DNA of 64,000 nucleotides from NCBI GenBank assembly GCA_026388715.1, contig JAPLJF010000002.1, positions 43,305 through 107,304 on the forward strand. Direction: 5' to 3'. The first letter of the stretch is position 1, and every line of letters begins with the position of its first letter. The stretch comes from Deltaproteobacteria bacterium. GTDB lineage: Bacteria > Desulfobacterota > Desulfobulbia > Desulfobulbales > Desulfocapsaceae. The position numbers and the translations under genes were made by a program. The notes beneath the pieces were generated by a model, which worked only from the letters and a program-made list of their open reading frames with translations, did not search any database and had not been told where the DNA came from. Shown here one piece after another: positions 44,460 through 53,390 of this stretch.

Positions 44460-45500
44460 ATGCGCTATGCACACGTTTGTCTCCACACCTTTGCTTATGT
44501 CCTGCCGCCGATAACGGTCAGCTCGGAAGAGCTGGAACGGCGACTGGCCCCGATGTATGAGCGGCTCAAATTGCCTTTCGGCCGACTGGAAATGATGAGC
44601 GGGATCAGGGAGAGACGTTTCTGGGCCCCTGGAACCAGGCCCAGCGAGGGTGCGGCCCTGGCCGGCCGGCAGGTTCTGGAACAGGCAGGTTTGGCTCCTG
44701 ATCAGATTGAGTGTCTGATCTTCACTTCGGTCTCAAGAGACATGATGGAGCCGGCAACGGCCTCTTTTGTCCATAACAGTCTTGGATTGTCTGATAATTG
44801 TCTGCTGTTTGATCTGTCCAATGCCTGTCTCGGGTTTCTCGATGGGATGGTGATGCTGGCCAACATGATCGAACTCGGCCAGGTGAAGAACGGCTTGCTG
44901 GTGGCAGGAGAAACCGCCGAGGAGTTGGTGGATTCAACCATTGCGGCCCTCTTGGCTGATAAGGCGTTAACCCGTAAGTCGATTAAATCTGCCTTCGCGT
45001 CCCTGACTATTGGTTCTGGCTCTGTGGCCCTCTATATGTGTCGGGCAGAAGCAGATATGCATCAGCCACGTCTGATTCACGGTGCCTGGCGGGCTAATAC
45101 GAAGCATTCCAACCTTTGTCAGGGGAGTCAGTGTGGGAGCGCGACAACGCTGATGAATACCTCTTCGGAGGAATTGTTGCAGCGAGGGGTGGAGACGGCA
45201 CTTATGACCTGGCAGGCCTTTTCTGCTGAACCCGGTTGGCAGGCGGCGGATATTGACCGCTTTTTCTGTCATCAGGTCGGTTCGGCCCATGCCAAGCTGC
45301 TCTTTGATTCTCTTGGCCTGGAGCCGGAGAAGAATTTTGAGACCTTGGCCTTATTGGGTAATGTGGGTTCGGTCTCAGCTCCCATTACTCTGGCCATGGC
45401 TATCGAGCAGAAGGCTTTTGGGCCGGGTCAGAGGGGGGCTATTCTGGGAATTGGCAGTGGTATAAATTGTTTGATGCTTGGTGTAGACTGGGGGAAATGA
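44460..45500 (+). CDS. 3-oxoacyl-ACP synthase III-like (thiolase-fold) enzyme
   Basis: A 346-residue KAS III relative with the catalytic triad Cys123 ('LSNACLGFLDG'), His271 ('FFCHQVGSAH') and Asn301 ('LGNVGSVSAP'). It is more distant from housekeeping FabH and close in pattern to KAS III enzymes that join acyl groups outside the main fatty-acid cycle. No acyl carrier protein gene is adjacent. TAGGATTTTGCC precedes the ATG. It overlaps the AMMECR1 gene by ATGA. Confidence 0.85.
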   Translation: MRYAHVCLHTFAYVLPPITVSSEELERRLAPMYERLKLPFGRLEMMSGIRERRFWAPGTRPSEGAALAGRQVLEQAGLAPDQIECLIFTSVSRDMMEPATASFVHNSLGLSDNCLLFDLSNACLGFLDGMVMLANMIELGQVKNGLLVAGETAEELVDSTIAALLADKALTRKSIKSAFASLTIGSGSVALYMCRAEADMHQPRLIHGAWRANTKHSNLCQGSQCGSATTLMNTSSEELLQRGVETALMTWQAFSAEPGWQAADIDRFFCHQVGSAHAKLLFDSLGLEPEKNFETLALLGNVGSVSAPITLAMAIEQKAFGPGQRGAILGIGSGINCLMLGVDWGK

Positions 45501-46072
45501 TGATGCAAGATCATGTAACGAAAGAGCAGGGGGGCCTGTTGTTACGGTTGGCCCGGGAGACTATTGCCGAGAAGCTGGGCAAGAGGATGGAGGAAAAAAC
45601 CACTATCGTGGATCCGGCTTTGCAGGCCGAGTGCGGAACCTTTGTTACCTTGAAGATCGGTGGTCAGTTGCGGGGGTGCATCGGCAATCTGGAGCCTGCG
45701 GGCTCAATCGTTGAAAGTATCCGGCGCAATGCCCTGAATGCCGCCTTTCATGATTATCGATTCCCGGAGCTCACCGCCGAAGAGCTTGCACAGGTGCATA
45801 TTGACATCTCCATCCTGAGCCAACCGCAATCTCTGGCCTATCGTGATGGCGTGGATCTGGTTGCCAGATTGCGTCCTGGTATTGACGGGGTCATTCTGCG
45901 ATTGGGCCGCTGTAGCGCCACCTTTTTACCGCAGGTCTGGGAGCAACTGCCGCTGGCCGAGGAATTTTTAGGGCATCTTTGCCGGAAGGCGGGTCTGTCT
46001 GATACGGCCTGGCTGGATTCTCATCCTGAGGTGGAGACCTATCAGGTCCAATGTTTTGAAGAAGGAAAATGA
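45497..46072 (+). CDS. AMMECR1-domain protein (AmmeMemoRadiSam system A)
   Basis: A 191-residue AMMECR1 protein: 'LRLARETIAEKLG', 'CGTFVTLKIGGQLRGCIGNLEP' (as TFVTLKIGGQLRGCIGNLEP), 'AAFHDYRFPELTAEEL', and 'GVILRLGRCSATFLPQVW'. In other genomes it clusters with a Memo protein and a radical SAM enzyme. Neither partner is here; instead it is sandwiched between a KAS III-like gene (ATGA overlap) and a YkgJ-like gene. Three ATGs in a row (45497, 45500, 45503) are possible starts. Confidence 0.9.
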   Translation: MMMQDHVTKEQGGLLLRLARETIAEKLGKRMEEKTTIVDPALQAECGTFVTLKIGGQLRGCIGNLEPAGSIVESIRRNALNAAFHDYRFPELTAEELAQVHIDISILSQPQSLAYRDGVDLVARLRPGIDGVILRLGRCSATFLPQVWEQLPLAEEFLGHLCRKAGLSDTAWLDSHPEVETYQVQCFEEGK

Positions 46073-46073
46073 G

Positions 46074-46715
46074 ATGAAAGAGGTGCAACTGAGTCTTGAT
46101 CAGGTCAGTCGGATGGGACAGATCTATGAGGAGATGGAGAGGGGATATGAGCAGGTGGCCGCCCAGTTGCGGTTCAGTTGTGACGGTTGCCCTGATAATT
46201 GTTGTGACTCCTATTTTCAGCACCATACCTTTGTGGAATGGGGCTATCTCTGGCTGGGATTTCGCCAGCTTCCCGAGACGCGGCAGGCGGAGATCCTTGA
46301 GCGCAGCCGCTTGTATAATACAGCCTGTGAGCAGGCCCTGGCCCGCAATGAACGTCCGCAGGTCATGTGTCCCTTGAACGAAAACGGCCGGTGTATTCTC
46401 TATGCCCATCGCCTGATGGTGTGCCGGACGCACGGAGTTCCGGCTACCATGCAGCGACCTGATGGTAAGCGGCTTGATTTTCCCGGTTGTTTTCGTTGTC
46501 AGGAGCTTGTCAAAAAAACATTTACCAATGAATCAGAAGTGCCACGCGCGGACCGGACACTCTTGCTGCGCAAACTGGCAATGCTTGAAAATGAATTGAT
46601 GGGAGGCAAGAGGCATCTCTATCCCCGGATAAAATTGACCATTGCCCAGATGTTGGTCAATGGTCCGCCCAGCGTTGCTACGCCTCATTGTGAACGAAAA
46701 ATTTGCGGTGAATAG
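46074..46715 (+). CDS. YkgJ-like cysteine-cluster protein
   Basis: A 213-residue protein with 'FSCDGCPDNCCDSYF' and later 'MCPLNENGRCILYAHRLMVCRTHG' (as CPLNENGRC and YAHRLMVCRTHG), then 'GCFRCQEL'. The spacing is that of the YkgJ/UPF0153 family, which binds Zn or an Fe-S cluster. Starts 1 bp after the AMMECR1 stop (TGAGATG). The three overlapping genes 44460-46715 form one operon. Confidence 0.8.
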   Translation: MKEVQLSLDQVSRMGQIYEEMERGYEQVAAQLRFSCDGCPDNCCDSYFQHHTFVEWGYLWLGFRQLPETRQAEILERSRLYNTACEQALARNERPQVMCPLNENGRCILYAHRLMVCRTHGVPATMQRPDGKRLDFPGCFRCQELVKKTFTNESEVPRADRTLLLRKLAMLENELMGGKRHLYPRIKLTIAQMLVNGPPSVATPHCERKICGE

Positions 46716-46748
46716 AAGAGAGGAAGTGAAAAGTTACAGTGAGATGTC

Positions 46749-46991
46749 TTAAAAGAGCATTTCTGTAAATCGTTGATGGAAGGCGGTGAGATCTTCGTCA
46801 CATTCTCCGCAGATCAGTCTGACAGGGCCCAGGATCTGGGAGCTATCCTCTTCAGGGGTGAAACTGCCATCAGGATTCTGGATATATTGAGTGGTAATAA
46901 TGACGTTCTCCGCAACTTCAATAAAATCTTCATTATTCCCGCAAGATGGACAAGAGATCAGATTGACTGGCGGACGATCTTTAATCGGCAT
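46749..46991 (-). CDS. Small zinc-ribbon protein
   Basis: An 80-residue protein with 'ISCPSCGNNEDFIEVAE' near the start and 'LICGECDEDLTAF' near the end, i.e. four cysteines in two CxxC knuckles about 45 residues apart, and an acidic middle ('PDGSFTPEEDSS'). Function unknown. No good ribosome site was seen. It converges with the YkgJ-like gene. Confidence 0.65.
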   Translation of the reverse strand: MPIKDRPPVNLISCPSCGNNEDFIEVAENVIITTQYIQNPDGSFTPEEDSSQILGPVRLICGECDEDLTAFHQRFTEMLF

Positions 46992-47077
46992 GGTGTGTTA
47001 ATTGTGTAAGATGGCGGACAGAATATATTCAGGAAGAAGGCTGAGCTTCACCAAATAATCCATCAATCGTATTTGTT

Positions 47078-47130
47078 AGGGGCCGTTACGAAATAATCAT
47101 TCTATTTTTATCTATTTCGTTATGGTCCCT
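47078..47130. repeat. GCCGTTACGAAATA palindrome, copy A
   Basis: Left arm AGGGGCCGTTACGAAATA (47078-47095) and right arm TATTTCGTTATGGTCCCT (47113-47130) pair with three mismatches around a 17-nt loop. It is related to the perfect palindrome at 54022-54073. It lies between convergent sequence and a MITE. Confidence 0.7.
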
Positions 47131-47158
47131 TTTACAGTTATTTTTGAACGACGGCTTA

Positions 47159-47338
47159 GAGCTTGTCCGTAAATAAATCTTTGGTGCTCGCATCCGGTTT
47201 TTGGCCGTCTTTGACCGCTCCTCAATCGCAAAATCCTCGCCGTAGCGCTGCTACGGCTGCGGTTTTACTCAGTCGTCTCGGCCAAATTCGTCTCAAAATC
47301 CGGCGTGATCCCTGAAAAGCTTATTTACGGACAAGCTC
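47159..47338 (+). repeat. 180-bp MITE family, copy 3 (complete)
   Basis: Complete element: left end GAGCTTGTCCGTAAATAA, right end TTATTTACGGACAAGCTC, target duplication TTA on both sides (47156-47158 and 47339-47341). The middle folds into a long imperfect hairpin around CCGTAGCGCTGCTACGG. It has no coding capacity. The right TTA is also the stop codon (TAA) of the minus-strand peptidase gene. Confidence 0.92.
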
Positions 47339-48394
47339 TTAGTGTGTGGTTGATACCATGGGGGAGATGTTCTTTCTGATTTTGACAGGCACGGCATTAA
47401 TTTTTGCAATGGTATTTTCCTGAGATTGTTTTGACAGGGAAGCGATAGCGATAATTTTTTTGCTTGCCACCGGCTTGATCTCATCAATGGCGACCCCTTT
47501 GGAAAGATCTGCTGTTTGCATGAATGCCACAGGATCGATTAGTTTTCCATTGAGGCATAATTCATAATGAAGGTGAACGCCAGTGGAGCGGCCACTGCTC
47601 CCCGCTAATCCTATGACCTGGCCCCGTTTGACCTTGTCACCTTTTTTCACTTTATATTCCTGAAGATGGGCGAAATGGGTGGTGAAACCGTTTCCATGGC
47701 TGATCTCAACGAAATGGCCATAGTCGCCATTGTTACTGGCTTGAATGACCGTGCCATCTGCCGTGGCTAATACTTTTTCTCCACGCTTGGCTTGCATGTC
47801 CACCCCGGAATGAAAGGCTTCTTTGCCATTAACCGGATCTTCTCTGTCGCCAAACTGAGAGCTTATAGGCCCTGAAACTGGACGTCCGAGTGGGGTGCGG
47901 CGCAGGATGTCAAGATTTTTGTCGGTACGCAGGAGCAGGTCTTCCTGCTGGGATGCAGAGTGAGGGATAAAGGGGCCACCGCTGTTGGCTATGGGTGTAT
48001 GTTTTTTTATTTTTACCCCTATATTCTTGATGATATTCTCAATGAGTTGATTTCGCTCATTGAATTCAGCGAGGGTTTTATTGACCAAGGCCTCTTTTTC
48101 CGCCTCAAATGTTGCTGTCTGCGATGTCTTCTTGGAAAGAAGGTCATCGATCCGGTCAGCGTAATTTCGACTTTCCTGGGTGCTCTCGATCAGTTTGAGA
48201 TTCATGGCGGTAACTTGTGCGTTCAGATTGCTGTTTTCAACACAAATACGGGTGCAAATGACAGCACCAATAACAACAGCACACAGGAGACCCGCGCTGA
48301 GCGCAAGACCCAGCTTGAGTTTTTTTCTGGAAAGAAGGATGGTCCTGGCCTTTTCTTTGGCCCCGGTAATAATGATATGAATATGGTCGCTCAT
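47339..48394 (-). CDS. M23 family metallopeptidase with coiled coil
   Basis: A 351-residue membrane-anchored protein: a hydrophobic helix at about 30-50 ('LGLALSAGLLCAVVIGAVI'), a coiled coil (about 55-125), then an M23 LytM domain with zinc motifs 'FHSGVDMQ' (HxxxD) and 'GVHLHYELCLNG' (HxH). Probably cuts or regulates cutting of peptidoglycan cross-links. Its stop codon TAA is part of the MITE target site, so the C-terminus may have been altered by the insertion. Confidence 0.9.
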   Translation of the reverse strand: MSDHIHIIITGAKEKARTILLSRKKLKLGLALSAGLLCAVVIGAVICTRICVENSNLNAQVTAMNLKLIESTQESRNYADRIDDLLSKKTSQTATFEAEKEALVNKTLAEFNERNQLIENIIKNIGVKIKKHTPIANSGGPFIPHSASQQEDLLLRTDKNLDILRRTPLGRPVSGPISSQFGDREDPVNGKEAFHSGVDMQAKRGEKVLATADGTVIQASNNGDYGHFVEISHGNGFTTHFAHLQEYKVKKGDKVKRGQVIGLAGSSGRSTGVHLHYELCLNGKLIDPVAFMQTADLSKGVAIDEIKPVASKKIIAIASLSKQSQENTIAKINAVPVKIRKNISPMVSTTH

Positions 48395-48621
48395 TGCAGT
48401 TTATCCCGATTGATTGTATAAAAGAGGTTGGCGGCAAATTGAAACTGTCGAGAATGATTCTCTTTTCTTACAATTTAAATACGTAAAGCTGAATTGTTAT
48501 AATCGCAGCTTGCGCAATAATCAATAAAAAAGCCACCTTGTTCCTTTACTGATGGCTTCCCCATCTCTTTAATCAAAGAATATTCAGGTCTTACCAGCCC
48601 AAACCAGCATTCATTTTTTTT

Positions 48622-50472
48622 ATGGCACATCTTCTCAGTTGTCAGTCCTTGAGCAAGTCTTTTGGCGCTCAAACCTTGTTTAAAAATATTTTTCTTTCGA
48701 TCAATGATGGCGACCGGATTGGTCTTATCGGCCCTAACGGCAGCGGCAAATCGACCCTGCTCAAGATCATCTGCAATCAGATTGATGCCGATGAGGGCAA
48801 GATCCTGGTGCAGCGGCATGTGCGTACGGCCTATCTGGCCCAAACGGATCTCTTTGACGAGGAGAAGAGTGTCGCCGAGAATCTGCAGCAGGCCCTTGCC
48901 GGCCTCGATCTCGATGAGACCGAGCAGTATAATCGGGTTCATGCCCTTCTGAGCCGGGCCGAATTTCCCGATCCCACTGTCCCCGTTCGCGTCTTGTCCG
49001 GTGGCTGGCGCAAGCGCCTTTCCATCTGTCGCGCCTTTGTGGTGCGGCCTGATATCCTGGTGATGGATGAGCCCACCAACCATCTCGATATCGAGGGGAT
49101 CCTCTGGCTGGAGAAGATGTTGCGCAACCCGTCTGCTGATGGGCCGTCCGCAGTCCTGCTGGTGAGTCATGACCGTCGTTTTCTGGAGAATACGGTCAGT
49201 CGGGTGGTGGAATTGTCGGCCGTGTATCCTGAAGGCTCCTTTCAGGTGCAGGGCGCCTATGGCAAATTCCTGGAAGAGCGCGAGGCCTTTCTGGGCCAGC
49301 AGTTGCAGCAGGAAGAGCGGTTGTCGAACAAGGTCCGGCGTGAGACCGAATGGCTGCGGCGTGGCCCCAAGGCCAGGGCCACCAAGGCTCGTTATCGTAT
49401 TGATGAGGCGCACAGGCTGCAGGACGAACTGGCGCAGGTCAAGACCCGCAACCGGTCAACGTCCAGTGTGCAGATAGGATTTGATGCCACCGGCAGAAAG
49501 ACTCGCAAGCTCCTTGAGGCCCACGTTATTGGCAAGAGTTATGGCGGGCAGGTGCTGTTCTCGGGTCTGGATATGGTCCTTTCTCCCGGCACCAGGCTTG
49601 GGCTTCTGGGGAGAAATGGCTGCGGCAAGTCGACGCTGATGCAGCTCCTGGCCGCTGCTGGTGGTGGAGACGGGGCGGTCGCTCCTGATTGTGGCGAGAT
49701 CAAGGTGGCGGACGGGGTGCGTATCGTCAGTTTTGATCAGCGGCGCGAAAAGATCAATCCGGCCGTGACCTTGCGCCGCGCCCTGGCCCCTGATGGTGAT
49801 GCCGTCGTCTGTCAGGGCCACTCCATGCATGTGATCTCGTGGGCCAAACGCTTTCTCTTTCAGCCCGAACAGCTGGAAACTCCGGTGGGACAACTCTCTG
49901 GCGGCGAGCAGGCCCGGATCCTCATTGCCGAACTGATGCGGCAGCCAGCCGATATCCTGCTTCTTGATGAACCCACCAATGATCTTGATATCCCCTCTCT
50001 GGATGTGCTGGAAGAAAGCCTTCTGGAGTTTTCGGGGGCGCTGGTGCTCGTGACCCATGATCGTTTTCTCCTCGATCGCGTCTGCGACCGGGTGCTTGGT
50101 TTTGATGGGCGCGGCGGCCTGGAATATTTTGCCGATTATGAGCAGTGGCTGGCGGCCCTGCAGGAGAGCGGCAAGGATAATGAAAAATCATCCATAGCAA
50201 TAACGCCTGTTGCCGGCACTCCGGGAAAAAAGAAGAAGACAAGTAAGCTCTCCTATCTCGATCAACGCGAATATGACCAGATAGAAGAAAAGATCCTGGA
50301 GGCCGAAGAAGAGCAGGAAAGGCTTCAGGCGCTTCTGGATGCCCCGGAGACGGTCTCAGACCCTGCACGTCTGCATGAGTGCTGGGAAGAGTTGCAGGAG
50401 GCGCAGACAGCGGTGGCGCAACTGTATGAACGTTGGGATGTACTGGAGGAAAAGAAAAACGGGAGTGAGTGA
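48622..50472 (+). CDS. uup: ABC-F family ATPase Uup
   Basis: A 616-residue duplicated ATPase with two Walker A motifs ('GPNGSGKSTLL', 'GRNGCGKSTLM'), two signatures ('LSGGWRKRLSI', 'LSGGEQARILI') and two Walker B/'DEPTN' boxes. The C-terminal coiled coil (about 525-616, 'EEQERLQALLDAPETV') is the DNA-binding region of Uup. It acts on ribosomes or branched DNA; no membrane domain. No clear ribosome site before ATG. Confidence 0.9.
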   Translation: MAHLLSCQSLSKSFGAQTLFKNIFLSINDGDRIGLIGPNGSGKSTLLKIICNQIDADEGKILVQRHVRTAYLAQTDLFDEEKSVAENLQQALAGLDLDETEQYNRVHALLSRAEFPDPTVPVRVLSGGWRKRLSICRAFVVRPDILVMDEPTNHLDIEGILWLEKMLRNPSADGPSAVLLVSHDRRFLENTVSRVVELSAVYPEGSFQVQGAYGKFLEEREAFLGQQLQQEERLSNKVRRETEWLRRGPKARATKARYRIDEAHRLQDELAQVKTRNRSTSSVQIGFDATGRKTRKLLEAHVIGKSYGGQVLFSGLDMVLSPGTRLGLLGRNGCGKSTLMQLLAAAGGGDGAVAPDCGEIKVADGVRIVSFDQRREKINPAVTLRRALAPDGDAVVCQGHSMHVISWAKRFLFQPEQLETPVGQLSGGEQARILIAELMRQPADILLLDEPTNDLDIPSLDVLEESLLEFSGALVLVTHDRFLLDRVCDRVLGFDGRGGLEYFADYEQWLAALQESGKDNEKSSIAITPVAGTPGKKKKTSKLSYLDQREYDQIEEKILEAEEEQERLQALLDAPETVSDPARLHECWEELQEAQTAVAQLYERWDVLEEKKNGSE

Positions 50473-50739
50473 AAAAATTTGAAGGGTGGCAATTTCCGCT
50501 CACCTCTGCGCGGAGGAGTACTCAAGGGTTTACAGAGGCTTGCTGTCTTTAGCTCTTGGCTCCCTGAGTCAGAGATTCACTACGTATATACAGTAGTAAG
50601 GTCAACTTGAGGACAGTTGAATAAAATCAGAAATTCGATGTGGCAATATTAACGTCATGATCAGCCAGCCATCGAACTATTTTTGGAACAGGTCGCAAGG
50701 CAACCATTTTCAAAGTTCCAGAAGCTGCCAAAAAAATAA

Positions 50740-50841
50740 CTGGCGATTCTCGCTATTGAGACTGATAAAACCCAGCAAGCGCTTTTGTCAGAAGCCCTTA
50801 ATGATTTATTTAAAAAATATGGCAAACAGGCTATAGCGTAG
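50740..50841 (+). pseudogene. Ribbon-helix-helix antitoxin remnant
   Basis: The plus strand reads 'LAIETDKTQQALLSEALNDLF' (as TDKTQQALLSEALNDLF) then 'KKYGKQAIA' and a stop. This matches the C-terminal half of RHH antitoxins (Q-x-L-x-x-E-A-L-N-x-L-F-x-K-Y-G). The upstream part is out of frame and no partner toxin is seen. The rest of 50473-50908 holds no gene. Confidence 0.5.
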
Positions 50842-50908
50842 GTTATCGTTTTACAAATAAAATGGAGAGTATCTATTTTCTCTGTCTAATATATTATCAG
50901 GGTTTAGA

Positions 50909-51376
50909 ATGAACGAGATATTTCGAAATTTTATCGAAACGTTAGAACCTTCGTATCAAAGGCTAATGGAAATGAAACCTGTAACAGTATCTACATTGCC
51001 AAAAGAGATACCATCTTCTGGAATTTATTTATTTTCAGAGGATAACCTACATCTTTATGTTGGTAGAACTAATACTATCCGTAAAAGATTAAAGAAACAT
51101 TGTTATCCCAGCTCCGGACATAACGCAGCAACTTTTGCATTTAGACTTGCAAGGGACATAACAGGGCAAACAACTGCAACGTACAAAGAAAAGGGCTCGC
51201 GTCAATACCTGCAAAAACACCCTGCTTTTGAGCCCATATTCATAGCGCAGAAAGAAAGAGTGAAAAAGATGAGCGTCCGTTTTATATCTGAACCAGACCC
51301 TGTGAAGCAGGCACTCTTGGAAATGTATATTTCAGTTAGTTTGACTACGCCGCATAATGATTTTGATAATCATTAG
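50909..51376 (+). CDS. GIY-YIG domain protein
   Basis: A 155-residue protein. 'SSGIYLFSEDNLHLYVGRT' gives the GIY and YVG elements about 12 residues apart, followed by 'TIRKRLKKHC' with the catalytic Arg, and a Glu in 'QALLEMYISVSL' at the metal position. The family cleaves DNA; a free-standing domain like this occurs in mobile or defence contexts. The gene is AT-rich relative to its surroundings and sits beside an antitoxin remnant. Confidence 0.72.
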   Translation: MNEIFRNFIETLEPSYQRLMEMKPVTVSTLPKEIPSSGIYLFSEDNLHLYVGRTNTIRKRLKKHCYPSSGHNAATFAFRLARDITGQTTATYKEKGSRQYLQKHPAFEPIFIAQKERVKKMSVRFISEPDPVKQALLEMYISVSLTTPHNDFDNH

Positions 51377-51436
51377 ACGCCTACTGGGCTGAGCTTGTAG
51401 TTCTGCAGATACAATTTTAATTTATTAGGATTAAAA

Positions 51437-51958
51437 ATGTCTGAGACACTTTCTGGTTTTATTTTTGTAATTTTTGTGATTGCGAGTTTATGTTATAAAA
51501 CTTCTTCAGACATGAAAAGGAGGGAAAAAAGAGACAAACTAACAGAGTATCATGTTTATAGTAATTTACTGAACCAATGCCTTGTTGTTTTATCATTATT
51601 GGAACATCATAAAGATGAAATATTGTCTTATAAAGATGAGACGTTACCAGCTATATCAGAAAAAAAAATATATGAATTGCGTAAAATTATTACAGCTAAA
51701 TCTTATGCTTTATCACATATTCTCTTAACTTTAATTAAAACAGATCTCACAAACAATGGGTTCGGAGCAGATAGTTGTATTCAAACAAGTCATGAAAAAT
51801 TAATTACACTTTCACTGCATGAATTATATGGAGAGGTTGGCAAACAATATGATATTTCATCAGGTCAAGATCGATATAGAGAAATATTCTGTATTATGCA
51901 CAAAATTAGTGGCCTCAAATTTAAAAGCTATGTGCGTCACATATTTGGTATAGATTAA
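51437..51958 (+). CDS. Membrane-anchored protein of unknown function
   Basis: A 173-residue protein with one N-terminal hydrophobic helix ('FIFVIFVIASLCY'), a basic stretch, and an all-helical soluble part without known motif. AT-rich codon use as in the GIY-YIG gene 60 bp upstream. AGGATTAAAA precedes the ATG. The pair may be a transferred unit. I do not recognise it. Confidence 0.55.
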   Translation: MSETLSGFIFVIFVIASLCYKTSSDMKRREKRDKLTEYHVYSNLLNQCLVVLSLLEHHKDEILSYKDETLPAISEKKIYELRKIITAKSYALSHILLTLIKTDLTNNGFGADSCIQTSHEKLITLSLHELYGEVGKQYDISSGQDRYREIFCIMHKISGLKFKSYVRHIFGID

Positions 51959-52197
51959 TGATGACAGATCATATTTATTACCGGATCAGCATCAGATCTG
52001 GCTTGAATATTTTGTGATATTCGCCACTCTCGGCAGATATCACTTTCACAAAGGTATATGCCAACCGTGGCACATGTCTTGCCGCTCATTTCAATTTGTT
52101 TAGCACATATTGCACAAACACACGTCATGGTTTTGGTACATTTTCGGTGATAAGAATCGCTTTCCAGTGGAAAAGTACAGCCGACAAAAACAAGCAT
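51955..52197 (-). CDS. Cys-rich small protein
   Basis: An 80-residue protein starting at ATG 52197 after a strong GGGAGGGG. Cysteines cluster as 'RKCTKTMTCVCAICAKQI', 'GKTCATVG' and 'LCESDICREW', suggesting a metal-binding knuckle. It converges with the membrane protein gene, overlapping its end by 4 bp. Homology not recognised. Confidence 0.45.
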   Translation of the reverse strand: MLVFVGCTFPLESDSYHRKCTKTMTCVCAICAKQIEMSGKTCATVGIYLCESDICREWRISQNIQARSDADPVINMICHH

Positions 52198-52616
52198 TTT
52201 CCCCTCCCAACCGTTACGGGATATACCCTGGATTGTTCTCTGAGGACGATCTTTAATCCCTACCACCGATAACACTCTCGGCAGCAAAAACCCAAAAGTC
52301 ACAACCCATTCCAATTCCAACCAAAATCAGTAAAAAAATACCCTATAATAATACTCCTAACCAAACAACAACATCAAAACAGAAATATCAGAAGGGAGCC
52401 AGGGGTAAGGTTAAGCATTTAAGAAAAACCGTAAGTTGACCTTCTTCCTGACTATATATCCTGCCTGACAGTTTTTAGGTCAGGTCGTAACTTGTTGGGA
52501 CATTATTGTATTTTCAAAAAGCACATAAAAAAGAGGGGAAGCAAGCCCATTACTGGGAACGTAGTTTAGTTGGTTGACTTGCTTTATAGTTTAAAGTCTC
52601 TCTTGTCTTCCCTGAC
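52198..52616. other. 419-bp gap
   Basis: AT-rich spacer between the small Cys-rich gene and the slipin gene. One weak hairpin (CCTGAC...GTCAGG near 52467-52488) is present. No gene recognised. Confidence 0.4.
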
Positions 52617-53390
52617 TTATTGCTTATTCCCAAGCTTTTCAAACACTTTCATCAACTCAATTGGAAGGGGGAAAATGATGGTGCTGTTCTTCTCTACGGC
52701 GATCTCGGTAAGCGTCTGTAGGTAGCGCATCTGCATGGCGGCAGGGTTCTGGCTGAGGGTATTAGCGGCTTCCAGTAGCTGTCGGCTGGCCAGAAGTTCA
52801 CCTTCTGCAGCAATAACCTTGGCACGCTTTTCCCGCTCGGCTTCGGCCTGCTTTCCCATGGCGCGCTGGATCTGTTCTGGAAGGTCCACACTCTTGAGTT
52901 CGACGGCGGAGACCTGGATGCCCCATGGTTCGGTGGAGGAATCGATGATCTCCCGGAGCCTCAGGCTCAGCTTCTCGCGATCCGCCAGCAGTTCGTCCAG
53001 TGTCACCTCACCGAGAATGGATCGCAGAGTGGTCTGTGCAATCTGACTGGTGGCATAGTTGTAGTCCTCCACGCCAAGGATAGCCTGTTTGGCGTCCATC
53101 ACCTTGAAGTAGACAACAGCACTGACCTTCAGACTCACGTTATCACGAGTGATTATGTCCTGGCTTGGCACATCCAGAACCACGGTGCGGAGGCTGATGC
53201 GTACGGCCGTCTGAAAGGGGCGGAAGACGAAGACAAGGCCAGGGCCTTTGGGAGCCTTGTTCACTTTGCCGAGTGTGAACACCACCAGCCGTTCATACTC
53301 GTTCACTACCTTAATGCAGCTCATGAGCCAGACAAATGCGATAAGAATGAATGGTCCGAAGCCTATTACCATGTTGTACAGTGCTTGCAT
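52617..53390 (-). CDS. Slipin (SPFH/band 7 family)
   Basis: A 257-residue stomatin-like protein: membrane helix 'FGPFILIAFVWLMSC' near the start, then the SPFH domain ('VNEYERLVVFTLGKVNKAPKGPG' in part: EYERLVVFTLGK; 'DVPSQDIITRDNVSL'), and a C-terminal helix 'AAEGELLASRQLLEAA'. Slipins often pair with an NfeD protease partner, but none is adjacent. ATG 53390 has GGAGG upstream; an extra 15 codons to 53435 lack one. Confidence 0.88.
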   Translation of the reverse strand: MQALYNMVIGFGPFILIAFVWLMSCIKVVNEYERLVVFTLGKVNKAPKGPGLVFVFRPFQTAVRISLRTVVLDVPSQDIITRDNVSLKVSAVVYFKVMDAKQAILGVEDYNYATSQIAQTTLRSILGEVTLDELLADREKLSLRLREIIDSSTEPWGIQVSAVELKSVDLPEQIQRAMGKQAEAEREKRAKVIAAEGELLASRQLLEAANTLSQNPAAMQMRYLQTLTEIAVEKNSTIIFPLPIELMKVFEKLGNKQ

